The translations under genes and the position numbers were made by a program. Under the pieces are notes generated by a model that worked only from the letters and a program-made list of their open reading frames with translations, made no database searches and was not told where the DNA came from. From Halanaerobium saccharolyticum (GTDB taxonomy: Bacteria > Bacillota > Halanaerobiia > Halanaerobiales > Halanaerobiaceae): 63,938 nt of DNA. Of the stretch, positions 43,124-52,638 are shown in pieces. Within the stretch, counting starts at the first letter, position 1, and every line of letters begins with the position of its first letter. The stretch is from the NCBI RefSeq assembly GCF_003053565.1, contig NZ_QAXS01000013.1:1-63938 (forward strand), given 5' to 3'.

Positions 43124-44458
43124 TCAGCCTGTGTTTGCAGAATACATTTCTCCAAGTGCAAATCTAATCGCTGCCTCAATTTTATCATAAACCATAATAG
43201 CTTTGATATTATTTCTTAAAAGCTTTCTTTTAGGCACAGTTCCAATTCGGACTGAAAGGACTGCTTCACAATCAGAGATAGTGTTAATAATATTACCTAT
43301 TCTATCTTCTTTATCATCACATTCTTTATCAATACAATATTGCTTGACATTCCTCTTTTCTACAAATTCAATGGAACTACCTTTAACTTTATAAATATAG
43401 AACTCTTCTGCATGACCAAAGTGAAGATTTACTATCTCTCCATCTTGAGATGCTGCAGCAAAAAGTCTTTCTTCTTTTTTTAGATAATAGTTTCCTTCAA
43501 GTGTTTTTGGAATCTGACTCTCTTTAGTCTCAGTTTGCAGCCCATCTTCTTTCTCTTTAAATTCTAATGATCTATCTTTTTTTAAGCATCCAACAGCATC
43601 AGAACGACACTGCTGGCAGTGATACATTTGTTTTAAATTATCTTCACATTTATTTCTTAAATAATCAAGTTCAACCTTACTTGTCAGCGGATTGTTTTCA
43701 AAAGGTGTATTTTCTACTGGAATCAAAGGCATAATATTTGTCATAAAAGCTCCAGCCTCTTTTACAGTTTTTACAACCTCTTCTATATGATAATTATTTA
43801 TCCCTTTGATCAAAACAATATTAACTTTACAAAGTACTCCGTTCTGGGCCAGATATTTTAGACCGGATAGCTGGTTTTTTAGTAGAACTTTTGCTCCCTC
43901 AATCCCAGTTAATTTTTGACCCTGATAATTAACCTTCTCATATATTTCTGCACCAATCTCAGGATCTACAGCATTAATGGTTATTGTAACATGACTGACC
44001 CCTAGTTTAACTATTTCCTCCTGATATGAAGGTAAACTCAAACCATTTGTTGAAAGGCAAAAAGTTAGTTCAGAATCTTCGGCTTTAATTAACTCTATAG
44101 ACTCTCTAGTTTCCTCAAAACTTGCCAGAGCATCTCCAGGGCCAGCAACTCCAACAACACTCAGATTATCAACTTTATTTCTGACCATTCTAAATCGTTC
44201 CAGTGCTTCATAAGGTGACAACAACTTACTTGTTACCCCTGGTCTTGTCTCATGTAAACAGTCATACTTCCGGTTACAGTAATTACAGCTAATATTACAC
44301 TTTGATGCTATTGGGATATGCATTCTGGCATAATTATGAGCAAATTTACTGTAACAGGGGTGAGTTTTCGTTTTATTTTCTATCTCTTTTGCTTTTAAAG
44401 CATCAACTTTTGCCTTTATAATTTCATCTCTGCTTTTAATTTTAGTATTCAAAGCCAT
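43124..44458 (-). CDS. nifB: Nitrogenase cofactor biosynthesis radical-SAM protein NifB
   Basis: The 444-residue enzyme makes NifB-co, the carbide-containing iron-sulfur core. The radical-SAM motif CNISCNYC (about residues 54-61) is followed by NRKYDC. Additional cluster cysteines lie in CQQCRSDAVGC (about 280). After residue 330 a C-terminal NifX/NafY-like domain begins (ERLFAAASQDGE, NLHFGHAEEF), as in fused NifB-NifX proteins. It overlaps the nifN stop (TAATG). Confidence 0.95.
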   Translation of the reverse strand: MALNTKIKSRDEIIKAKVDALKAKEIENKTKTHPCYSKFAHNYARMHIPIASKCNISCNYCNRKYDCLHETRPGVTSKLLSPYEALERFRMVRNKVDNLSVVGVAGPGDALASFEETRESIELIKAEDSELTFCLSTNGLSLPSYQEEIVKLGVSHVTITINAVDPEIGAEIYEKVNYQGQKLTGIEGAKVLLKNQLSGLKYLAQNGVLCKVNIVLIKGINNYHIEEVVKTVKEAGAFMTNIMPLIPVENTPFENNPLTSKVELDYLRNKCEDNLKQMYHCQQCRSDAVGCLKKDRSLEFKEKEDGLQTETKESQIPKTLEGNYYLKKEERLFAAASQDGEIVNLHFGHAEEFYIYKVKGSSIEFVEKRNVKQYCIDKECDDKEDRIGNIINTISDCEAVLSVRIGTVPKRKLLRNNIKAIMVYDKIEAAIRFALGEMYSANTG

Positions 44459-45870
44459 TATTTCTCACCTACTTTTAATTCTTCAGGCTTTTGGGAAGTT
44501 TTTTTGTCATTATTAGACTGATAATACTCTTTATATAGATCTTTTCGGTAATTATTATGCTTTAATGCCAGCAGCTGATTAGTTATCTGATCAAGAAAAT
44601 TATTAGAACCCTGATAACCTATATTTTGCTGTCTTGAAGCACCTACTCTATCGTGAATTGGAAATCCAACTCTAATTAGAGGAACTCCGTCTTTTTCTTC
44701 TATAAATGCGCCATCTGAGTTTCCTATCATAATATTAATGTCATATTCATTAACATAATTTCTGATTTCTTCAAAATCAGTGTCGCTAAAAATTAGATTA
44801 TTTACCCTGGTTTCTGCAGTTAATTCCTTTAATTTCTTCTCAAAAATATCTAAATCAGTTCCAGTAGCCATAATAACTGGATCGATTCCATTTTCCTGAC
44901 AGATAGAACTTACTGCATAAATCATTTCTGGATCACCAAAAATAGCTGCTCTACCTTCTCCATTATACTTATGAGAGTCAATCATCGTATCTATTAGTCT
45001 GCCTCTTTCTTCTTTTAAACTTTGAGGAATTTTTTTGCCGGATATTTCTGCCAGAATATTAATAAATTTATCTGTGTTTTTAAGTCCAATTGGAATCGGA
45101 AGTCTATAAGCAGGTATCTCAAATTCATTTTTAAGATATACAGCAGTCGACAAACTGCTGTCAACTAAATCTCCAAACTCAATTGTAAAGTCTGCATCCC
45201 CCATTTTTTTAATTTCGGAAACTGTAGTTCCACCTGGAGGAATTTTACTATAATCTTCTGTAAAAGGAACAGCCAAAGTTCTTGAAATATCTGGCAGCAT
45301 TGTATATTCAAGATCAAATAAATCTAAAATCTTCTTAATTTCCCTAATCTCTGCTGGACTCAAGCTTGCTGCAATAACATTTACTTTAGAACTTTTGTAG
45401 CCTGAACTTTCTGCTAGCTGTTCTATAATTTTTCTTAATGTAAGATAATAACCTTCAAATTGAGAACCTCCATAACCAGGTGTTGATACAGTTATTATAG
45501 AAATATCTTTAACATCATTTTTCTTTTTAAAGTCTACTACTATTCTGTTAATATCTTCACCAATAGTTTCTGCAAGACAGGTAGTTACCACTCCTATAAC
45601 TTTAGGAGAGTATAATTTAATTAGGTTTTTTAAACCTTGCCTTAAATTTTCTTCTCCTCCATAAACAGTCCCCTCCTCATCAATTGAAGAAGATGCGATA
45701 TCTATTGGCTCTTCATAATGTGTTGACATATGTCTTCTCATATAAGTACTGCATCCCTGAGAACCGTGCATTAAAAGCATACTCTCTTCTATACCTTTAA
45801 AAGCAATAGCAGCTCCTATAGGCATACACATCTTACAGGGATTTACATTTAATCTTTTTAAATTACTCAT
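44458..45870 (-). CDS. nifN: Nitrogenase cofactor scaffold subunit NifN
   Basis: The 470-residue partner of NifE holds the maturing FeMo cofactor precursor. The NifK-like N-terminus VNPCKMCMPIGAAIAF, MHGSQGCSTYMRRH and TTCLAETIGEDI keep the expected cysteines. It overlaps nifE by 8 bases and nifB by one, which indicates strict coupling. The last 30 residues are Lys/Asn-rich and probably disordered. Confidence 0.94.
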   Translation of the reverse strand: MSNLKRLNVNPCKMCMPIGAAIAFKGIEESMLLMHGSQGCSTYMRRHMSTHYEEPIDIASSSIDEEGTVYGGEENLRQGLKNLIKLYSPKVIGVVTTCLAETIGEDINRIVVDFKKKNDVKDISIITVSTPGYGGSQFEGYYLTLRKIIEQLAESSGYKSSKVNVIAASLSPAEIREIKKILDLFDLEYTMLPDISRTLAVPFTEDYSKIPPGGTTVSEIKKMGDADFTIEFGDLVDSSLSTAVYLKNEFEIPAYRLPIPIGLKNTDKFINILAEISGKKIPQSLKEERGRLIDTMIDSHKYNGEGRAAIFGDPEMIYAVSSICQENGIDPVIMATGTDLDIFEKKLKELTAETRVNNLIFSDTDFEEIRNYVNEYDINIMIGNSDGAFIEEKDGVPLIRVGFPIHDRVGASRQQNIGYQGSNNFLDQITNQLLALKHNNYRKDLYKEYYQSNNDKKTSQKPEELKVGEK

Positions 45871-47434
45871 CTATACCACTCCTGATTGCCTTCCAAATCG
45901 GACTGTTAATTGTCAAATCCAGTTCCTGAGCCAGATTAACAACTCCTTCAAAACCTACAAGCGGATGTTTGCGTTCATGATTATGATCAAAAAAAGCAAT
46001 TCCCATTTTATAGGCCAGAGCCCTATCTTTTACTCCACCTACTAAAACATCTGCTCCTTTTTCACGCATAAAAACTTCCAATTCAGATGGATTAGCATCA
46101 TCTAAAATAATAGTTCCAGAATCAGTTAACTCTTTTAACTCTTCATAGTCCGATTCCTTACCATTTTGAGTACCTACCATAACAGTTTTAATTCCTAAAT
46201 CATTGAACTGTTTAACAAGAGAAATTGCCTTAAAAGCACCTCCAACATAAATTGCGGCTTTTTTCCCAGCCAGATAGTTTTTATATATTTTTAACTTTGC
46301 TTCAGTATCTGGCAATCTTCGGGCAATTAACTTTTCAACTTTATTAATAATTATCTGATCATCTAAAAATCGAGCTATCTTTCGCAGAGAATCTAGACTA
46401 TCCTGAAGTCCTAAAAATGATATCTCTAAAAATGGTATTCCAAATTCTTGCTGCATCCTTTTAGCTAAATATTTCATCGAACCAGCACACTGAACTATAT
46501 TTAACTCAGCAGTTGGTGCTCTGCGAATATCTTTTATACTTGAATCACCAGTAAATCTGGCTACAAGTTCTATTCCTACTTCATTTAAATAATTTTCTAT
46601 TATCCAGCCTTCAGCTGCCAGATTATAATCTCCAAGCAAATTAATTTTTTTTCTATACTTTCCTTTTTCAACCTGTTCTTTAATTTTTTTATTCTTAAAA
46701 TCATCTATTGCTTTTCCAGTCTGTAGAGAATTAATATATCTTAATTTTTTCTGCAAAACCCTAATTTTTTCTTTTGTATTCATACCAGTATAATCTTCAC
46801 TTCTATCACTTATTTCTTTGATTTTATTTTTTCTATCTGCGGCTTTTTTATTACTATCTACTCTATTACTTTCAGCCTTAAAATCACTCATTAAATTTAA
46901 TAATGCCTCACAAGCAGCTTTATATCCTTTTGATTTTGTACCAGCAAAACCTGAAGATTCGACAGGAATCACTCTAACCCCATATTTTTCTTCTGCTTTT
47001 CTAGCTACAGCTTTTAAATCATCACCTATAACTCCAACTACACAGGTTGAATATATAAAAATTACTTCTGGCTTATACTGTTCTTTCTCCATTAATTCTT
47101 CTATAACAATTTCTAGTTTCGCTTCCCCACCAAAAACAATATCTTTTTCTCTTAAGTCAGTAGAAAAACTGCTGCGAAAAAAATCAGCCCCTGAAGTTAA
47201 ACTTCCTCGAATATCCCAGGTATAGCTGGCACATCCAATTGGACCATGAACAAGGTGATAAGCGTCTTTTACTGGATTTAATACAACTCTAGCTCCTGAA
47301 TATACACAGGCTCTCTGACTAACTGCACCAGCCAAACTATGTTGATCACACTTAATATTTCCCTTATTATCTCCTTTGGTCATAATAAAATCTTTTCTCT
47401 CCGCAAGAGCTTCATTACTCTTTGGACTCTTCAT
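45863..47434 (-). CDS. nifE: Nitrogenase cofactor scaffold subunit NifE
   Basis: The 523-residue protein is homologous to NifD and forms the NifEN scaffold. Cluster cysteines are in SQRACVYSGARVV, LVHGPIGCASYTW and IYSTCVVGVIGDD. A charged linker (about residues 195-245) is longer than in typical NifE. It starts just after a terminator-like hairpin (47453-47538), with GGAGGTG before ATG 47434. Loss of this gene's transcript by termination would uncouple scaffold from structural genes. Confidence 0.93.
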   Translation of the reverse strand: MKSPKSNEALAERKDFIMTKGDNKGNIKCDQHSLAGAVSQRACVYSGARVVLNPVKDAYHLVHGPIGCASYTWDIRGSLTSGADFFRSSFSTDLREKDIVFGGEAKLEIVIEELMEKEQYKPEVIFIYSTCVVGVIGDDLKAVARKAEEKYGVRVIPVESSGFAGTKSKGYKAACEALLNLMSDFKAESNRVDSNKKAADRKNKIKEISDRSEDYTGMNTKEKIRVLQKKLRYINSLQTGKAIDDFKNKKIKEQVEKGKYRKKINLLGDYNLAAEGWIIENYLNEVGIELVARFTGDSSIKDIRRAPTAELNIVQCAGSMKYLAKRMQQEFGIPFLEISFLGLQDSLDSLRKIARFLDDQIIINKVEKLIARRLPDTEAKLKIYKNYLAGKKAAIYVGGAFKAISLVKQFNDLGIKTVMVGTQNGKESDYEELKELTDSGTIILDDANPSELEVFMREKGADVLVGGVKDRALAYKMGIAFFDHNHERKHPLVGFEGVVNLAQELDLTINSPIWKAIRSGIDE

Positions 47435-47452
47435 TTTTTCACCTCCAAAATG

Positions 47453-47538
47453 AAAAAATAACCCATCTGTTTAAAGCAAATTATCATTACCTAACACTAC
47501 TCTCTACTGATGATATTCCTAAAAAAACAGATGGGTTA
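47453..47538 (-). terminator. Terminator-like attenuator between nifK and nifE
   Basis: On the minus strand TAACCCATCTGTTT (47538-47525, 14 bp) pairs perfectly with AAACAGATGGGTTA (47472-47459). TTATTTTTTC follows directly, and then the nifE ribosome site. The 52-base apical part has a weaker ATATCATCA/TGATAAT pairing. It should give partial termination and lower nifEN relative to nifHDK. Confidence 0.75.
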
Positions 47539-47623
47539 AATATTTTAACTTCAATTTAATATTTTAGTTAAAAATGAAGTTATGAATTAATTTACAATGA
47601 ACTCCAATAAAGACAGCTGTTAG

Positions 47624-48991
47624 TTAAAGTACAAACTCTGTCAATTGAATGTCAGTATCTCTATCTCTTCTATCAAGTAAAGCACCACTGATTTTTTCCA
47701 GAAGCAGCATAGCCCCTTTATAACCAACTGTTGGTAAATATGAGTGTACTGTTCTATCCAGAATAGGGAATCCAACTCTTACAAGGGGAATGTCTTCCTG
47801 TTTGGCAACTAATTTACCATAGGAGTTACCAAGCATTAAATCTACAGGATCATTTTTAATCCACTGATGAAGCTGGAATAAGTCTCCTCCTGCAGTTATA
47901 TTATAATCCCAGTCTGCATCTTCCATCATTTCTTCGACTATTTTTTCAAACTTATTGTCCGGAGTACCTGTTAATACATGAGCAGGTCTCATTCCCAGAC
48001 TTAAAACAAATTCAGTTAAAGAAATTACTATATCAGGGTCCCCATAAATAGCTACTTTTTTACCATGGAACTGATGATGAGTATCTGCAATAATATCAAC
48101 CAGCTGTCCTCTTTCTTTCTCTATTTCTGCAGGAACCTCTTTTCCAGTTAGTTTCATCAGCTGCATTAAGAATTCGTCTGTTGCTTTAATGCCCACCGGT
48201 GATTTTAAAGTATATGGTTTTACATCATGCTTTTTTTCCAATTCAAAAGCAGGATCTGAAGAAGCAAATTCTCCCAGTGCAATAGTAGCCTGTGAATTAC
48301 CTGTGTCATTTAATTCTGGAATGGTAACTCCCCCTTCTGGATACATATCATAGTTGCCATCCAAAGGTGTATCAAGTACATCACTCTGATCCGGAAATAA
48401 AATGTAGTCGATATCCATAGCTTCTAATATTCTCTTAATCTCGCGGATATCTCCGGGATCGACAAATCCAGGTATTAAATTTAATTTATTGTTTGTCTTA
48501 GCATCTTTATTCTTTTCTGAAAGCTGTTTAATCATTGCCTTAACCATATTTGAAAACCCAGAAATATGGGAACCAACATAACTTGGTGTACTGGCATGGA
48601 TAATTGTCTTTCCTTCTGGAACATCATATCCATTAATGATTGATCCAATATCATCACCAATTGTTTCTGATAAACAGGTTGTATTAATCGCTACAACTTC
48701 AGGATCATAGACAGCAAATATGTTTTTTAAAGCTGTCTCAAGATTAGCCCGACCACCAAATACTGAGGCTCCTTCTGTAAATGAACTGGATGAAGCAACA
48801 ACAGGTTCTCTAAAATGTTTAGTTAAGTGCATTCTGTGATAAGAACAGCATCCCTGTGAACCATGACTGTGCGGCAGAGCTCCGTGGATGCCTAAAGCTG
48901 CATACATTGCTCCAATGGGCTGACAGGTTTTTACCGGATTTATAACAAGTGAATTACGTTCTTTATATTCTTCTGGTACTAAGTCCTGCAT
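47624..48991 (-). CDS. nifK: Nitrogenase MoFe protein beta subunit NifK
   Basis: The 455-residue subunit lacks the long N-terminal extension of Azotobacter NifK, as in Clostridium. P-cluster cysteines are in NPVKTCQPIGAMYAA, SHGSQGCCSYHRMH and NTTCLSETIGDDI. It overlaps the nifD stop by one base (TAATG), giving equimolar synthesis. The gene ends 86 bases before the terminator-like hairpin that precedes nifE. Confidence 0.97.
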   Translation of the reverse strand: MQDLVPEEYKERNSLVINPVKTCQPIGAMYAALGIHGALPHSHGSQGCCSYHRMHLTKHFREPVVASSSSFTEGASVFGGRANLETALKNIFAVYDPEVVAINTTCLSETIGDDIGSIINGYDVPEGKTIIHASTPSYVGSHISGFSNMVKAMIKQLSEKNKDAKTNNKLNLIPGFVDPGDIREIKRILEAMDIDYILFPDQSDVLDTPLDGNYDMYPEGGVTIPELNDTGNSQATIALGEFASSDPAFELEKKHDVKPYTLKSPVGIKATDEFLMQLMKLTGKEVPAEIEKERGQLVDIIADTHHQFHGKKVAIYGDPDIVISLTEFVLSLGMRPAHVLTGTPDNKFEKIVEEMMEDADWDYNITAGGDLFQLHQWIKNDPVDLMLGNSYGKLVAKQEDIPLVRVGFPILDRTVHSYLPTVGYKGAMLLLEKISGALLDRRDRDTDIQLTEFVL

Positions 48992-50607
48992 TATTTGACA
49001 CCTCCTATTGTGCCTTTTAATTCTACATTATCTTTCCAGGGTGGATTAATATAACTCCAGCTGGGATTGAGAATTCCAGCTGCAATATCTTCTGCAAACT
49101 GAAGGTGTCCTTTAAATCCTGCATAAGGACCACTGTAATCATAACTATGCAGCTGTTTTGAAAAAATACCCATTTTATGAGAAGTATATTTATCCTTAAT
49201 TCCAGAACAGAAAATATCCGGTTCTAAAGCTTCGGTTAATTTAATATGTTCATGATGGTTTAAATCATCAATAACAATACTTCCGTCTTCCATTTCTTTA
49301 ATCATACCTTCATAATAATCAAGAGGCATTTTCTGCTGCAATTCTTTCTTTTTAGTTTCTGAAATCCTCATTTTATACTTTTTATCATCTTTTGTAACTT
49401 CAAGTTCTGGAATATTACGATCATCTGCTGTCATTTCAATATCAGGAATTACTTCTCTTCCTTCATAATCATCACGATGACCAAATTCATATCCAGCTAC
49501 AACTGTTTCAATTCCAATTCTCTTAAATACATTTTGATAATGATGAGCTCTAGAACCTCCAACAAAGAGAAAAGCTGTTTTACCTTCAAAAAGCTCCTTA
49601 TATCTGTTGAGTGGTCCGTCTATTTGAGCCAGCTCTTCAGCTATTACTTTCTCTGTTCTTTCTTTTAACTCGGGATCATCAAAGTATTCAGCCATATTAC
49701 GCAGAGATTTGATAGTAGCATCCACACCTAAAAAGTTAACCTTTAACCAGGGAATACCATATTTCTCTTCAAACATTTCTGCAATATAGTTAATTGAACG
49801 GTGACACTGTACCAAATTAAGATCAGCTTCGTGGGAATACTTAATCTGATCTGCTGTACCATTACCAGAAAATGAAGCTACAATATCATAACCAATTTTA
49901 TCTAAAATTCTTTCTATCTCGAAAGCATCTCCCCCAATGTTATATTCACCCATCAGGTTAATTGGATATTTATGTTCAAGTTCCTTATCTTCTATACCAA
50001 CTAGATCAGACATAATATTATTATTTGCAATATGATGACCTGCTGACTGGCTTACACCTTTATAACCTTCACAATTAAATGCCATGACTTTAATTCCATA
50101 CTCTTCTTCTGCCTGTCTGGCTATACTATTAATATCATCACCAATCAAACCTACAGGACAGGTAGCTGTAATCATAATTGTTGAAGGATTAAAAATTTCT
50201 ACTGCTTCTTTAATCGCTTCTTTTAGTTTTCTTTCTCCTCCAAAAACAACATCAGAATCCTGCATATCTGTAGAAAAAGTGTAATTAATAAAGTTTTTGC
50301 CGCCCTCAGCTGCCATTCCCTGGTGTCTTCTCATTCCCCAGGCATAATAACTACACCCAATTGGTCCATGTACAAGTTGAACTACATCTTTTAATGGTCC
50401 CAAAACAACTCCTCGACAACCGGCATAAGCACAACCCCGATTGGTAATTATTCCTGGAATAGTTCTTGTATTAGCTTTAATTTTATGCTTCCCTTTTTTC
50501 TTTTCTTTTACCAGAATGTGTTCTTTTCTATTTTTCATTGATTTAGCGGGATATGACTGTAATACTTCATCTAAAACATCTTCAATCCCCGCATTATTAT
50601 TTTTCAT
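48991..50607 (-). CDS. nifD: Nitrogenase MoFe protein alpha subunit NifD, Clostridium type
   Basis: This subunit has about 538 residues. P-cluster cysteines are in RGCAYAGCRG, GPIGCSYYAWG and TATCPVGLIGDD. Substrate-site His is in SQSAGHHIA, the FeMo-cofactor Cys in LVQCHRSINY and its His in QLHSYDYSGPY. A charged insert of about 50 residues (about 370-425; VTKDDKKYKMRISETKK region) matches the insert known in Clostridium NifD. ATG 50607 has AGAGGTGA upstream; the open frame further up lies inside nifI2. Confidence 0.96.
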   Translation of the reverse strand: MKNNNAGIEDVLDEVLQSYPAKSMKNRKEHILVKEKKKGKHKIKANTRTIPGIITNRGCAYAGCRGVVLGPLKDVVQLVHGPIGCSYYAWGMRRHQGMAAEGGKNFINYTFSTDMQDSDVVFGGERKLKEAIKEAVEIFNPSTIMITATCPVGLIGDDINSIARQAEEEYGIKVMAFNCEGYKGVSQSAGHHIANNNIMSDLVGIEDKELEHKYPINLMGEYNIGGDAFEIERILDKIGYDIVASFSGNGTADQIKYSHEADLNLVQCHRSINYIAEMFEEKYGIPWLKVNFLGVDATIKSLRNMAEYFDDPELKERTEKVIAEELAQIDGPLNRYKELFEGKTAFLFVGGSRAHHYQNVFKRIGIETVVAGYEFGHRDDYEGREVIPDIEMTADDRNIPELEVTKDDKKYKMRISETKKKELQQKMPLDYYEGMIKEMEDGSIVIDDLNHHEHIKLTEALEPDIFCSGIKDKYTSHKMGIFSKQLHSYDYSGPYAGFKGHLQFAEDIAAGILNPSWSYINPPWKDNVELKGTIGGVK

Positions 50608-50623
50608 TATCTTCACCTCTTTT

Positions 50624-51013
50624 CTATATTGCTGCTTTACCGCTTTCACCTGTTCTTACTCTAAAGGCATCTTCAAGCGGTAAAATAAAAATCTTACCAT
50701 CTCCTGGATTTCCGGTTTCATTTACATCAATTATTGTCTCAACTACTTTTTCAGCATCTTCATCTTTTACTACAGTCATGACCAGTCTCTTTGGTATCAG
50801 ACGATGACCCTCAGTAATCGATTCTGTCACTTCTTTGGATTTAATTATCTCTTCTTCTCCCTCAAGCATTTTTTCTATAAGCTCATAATTAACTTTCTTT
50901 TTACCCCTGCCAGTAACTTTTACACAGGTTAGAGAATTAAAACCCTGAACCGCCAGAGCTTTTTTTGTCTGGTTAATTTTATTCATTCTAATTACAGCCA
51001 TGATCTCTTTCAT
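50624..51013 (-). CDS. nifI2: PII-family nitrogenase regulator NifI2
   Basis: The 129-residue PII-like protein has the NifI2 features: an elongated T-loop region (GRGKKKVNYELIEKMLEGEEE), the LIPKRLV segment, and a C-loop GNPGDGKIFILPLEDAFRVRTGE. With NifI1 it forms a complex that inhibits NifDK when 2-oxoglutarate is low. ATG 51013 follows GGAGGTGA; the longer frame upstream lacks a site. It lies between nifI1 and nifD, the usual order in methanogens and anaerobic Firmicutes. Confidence 0.93.
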   Translation of the reverse strand: MKEIMAVIRMNKINQTKKALAVQGFNSLTCVKVTGRGKKKVNYELIEKMLEGEEEIIKSKEVTESITEGHRLIPKRLVMTVVKDEDAEKVVETIIDVNETGNPGDGKIFILPLEDAFRVRTGESGKAAI

Positions 51014-51082
51014 ATCTTTCACCTCCACAAGAATCCATATAGTTAATATATTTTTGACTTCTCTAATTTTCAATTAATATTT

Positions 51083-51409
51083 TTATAAGCCCTTACTGTT
51101 TGAGCTGATGGTATTTGCTTCCTCAACATCACTGACGAATATTTTACCATCTCCATAGCTGCCCTCTTTACCACTTCTAACAGTTTTCATTATTATCTTA
51201 ATTACATCATCTTTATCTTCATCTTCTAAAACCATCATTAAAAGTTCTTTTGGTAGTTCATCATAATGAATATTACCAACTTTAACTCCTCGCTGTTTAC
51301 CTCTTCCTGCAACATCCATTTTAGTTACCGCCGGAAAACCCGCCTCTTTTAATTCAGAAAGAACCGTTGAACTTTTTTCCGGTCTGATAATCGCCTGCAA
51401 TAATTTCAC
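51083..51409 (-). CDS. nifI1: PII-family nitrogenase regulator NifI1
   Basis: This 108-residue protein shows the NifI1 T-loop VAGRGKQRGVKVGNIHYDELPKE (in two parts: VAGRGKQRG and NIHYDELPK) and the B-loop GSYGDGKIFVSDVEEA. It cooperates with NifI2 in fast ammonium switch-off of nitrogenase. The start is GTG 51409 with a weak GGGATGAT site. It follows nifH by 112 bases, a gap with no clear hairpin. Confidence 0.93.
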   Translation of the reverse strand: MKLLQAIIRPEKSSTVLSELKEAGFPAVTKMDVAGRGKQRGVKVGNIHYDELPKELLMMVLEDEDKDDVIKIIMKTVRSGKEGSYGDGKIFVSDVEEANTISSNSKGL

Positions 51410-51521
51410 TTATATCATCCCTTCTCGCTCTCTTAATCTGCTACTCGCTTACTCACTGCTAATTTAGTACTTTTTAAAATAGTTAAATTCAAATAAAGAT
51501 TAACTCAGTCAGCTTCTAAAA

Positions 51522-52385
<864 letters not shown>

Positions 52386-52389
52386 TTAT

Positions 52390-52416
52390 ATTATAGACAT
52401 TCGAAATTTATTCGAA
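52390..52416 (-). promoter_or_regulatory. nifH promoter with paired TTCGAA motifs
   Basis: On the minus strand TATAAT (52395-52390) is preceded by TTCGAA at 52405-52400 and 52416-52411, 11 bases apart. The -35 region is weak, so activation or displacement of a repressor is likely. No sigma-54 motif is visible. A further AACCTAACAT lies upstream near 52490-52499. Confidence 0.5.
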
Positions 52417-52602
52417 TATTTATAACCTTATTGAATTATAAATTTAAATCACGGTAGAGAATGAGTTTTTTTATATTTCTGCTCATTTATGTTAGGTTTT
52501 AAATTTATTATCTAAAGTATAACATCATAATTGGTATTTTCAAGTGTATAATTGTATATAAGCTAAATATATAACATGAAGGTGTCATTTATAGCTGGAT
52601 AC

Positions 52603-52638
52603 AAAAAAACCTGGATTAGCAAAAACTGCTATCCAGGT
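52603..52638 (-). terminator. Terminator overlapping the end of the second homocitrate synthase gene
   Basis: On the minus strand ACCTGGATAGCA pairs with TGCTAATCCAGGT (one bulged base), followed by seven T. It lies right at the stop codon and insulates nifH from upstream transcription. Confidence 0.88.

Noticed and set aside
46818-47225. 135-codon plus-strand frame opposite nifE
   Set aside because: It is serine/leucine-rich shadow sequence of the nifE coding strand, without a ribosome site.
48991-50607. Alternative (vanadium or iron-only) nitrogenase
   Set aside because: There is no vnfG/anfG gene, and NifD carries Clostridium Mo-type motifs beside nifENB and modAB.
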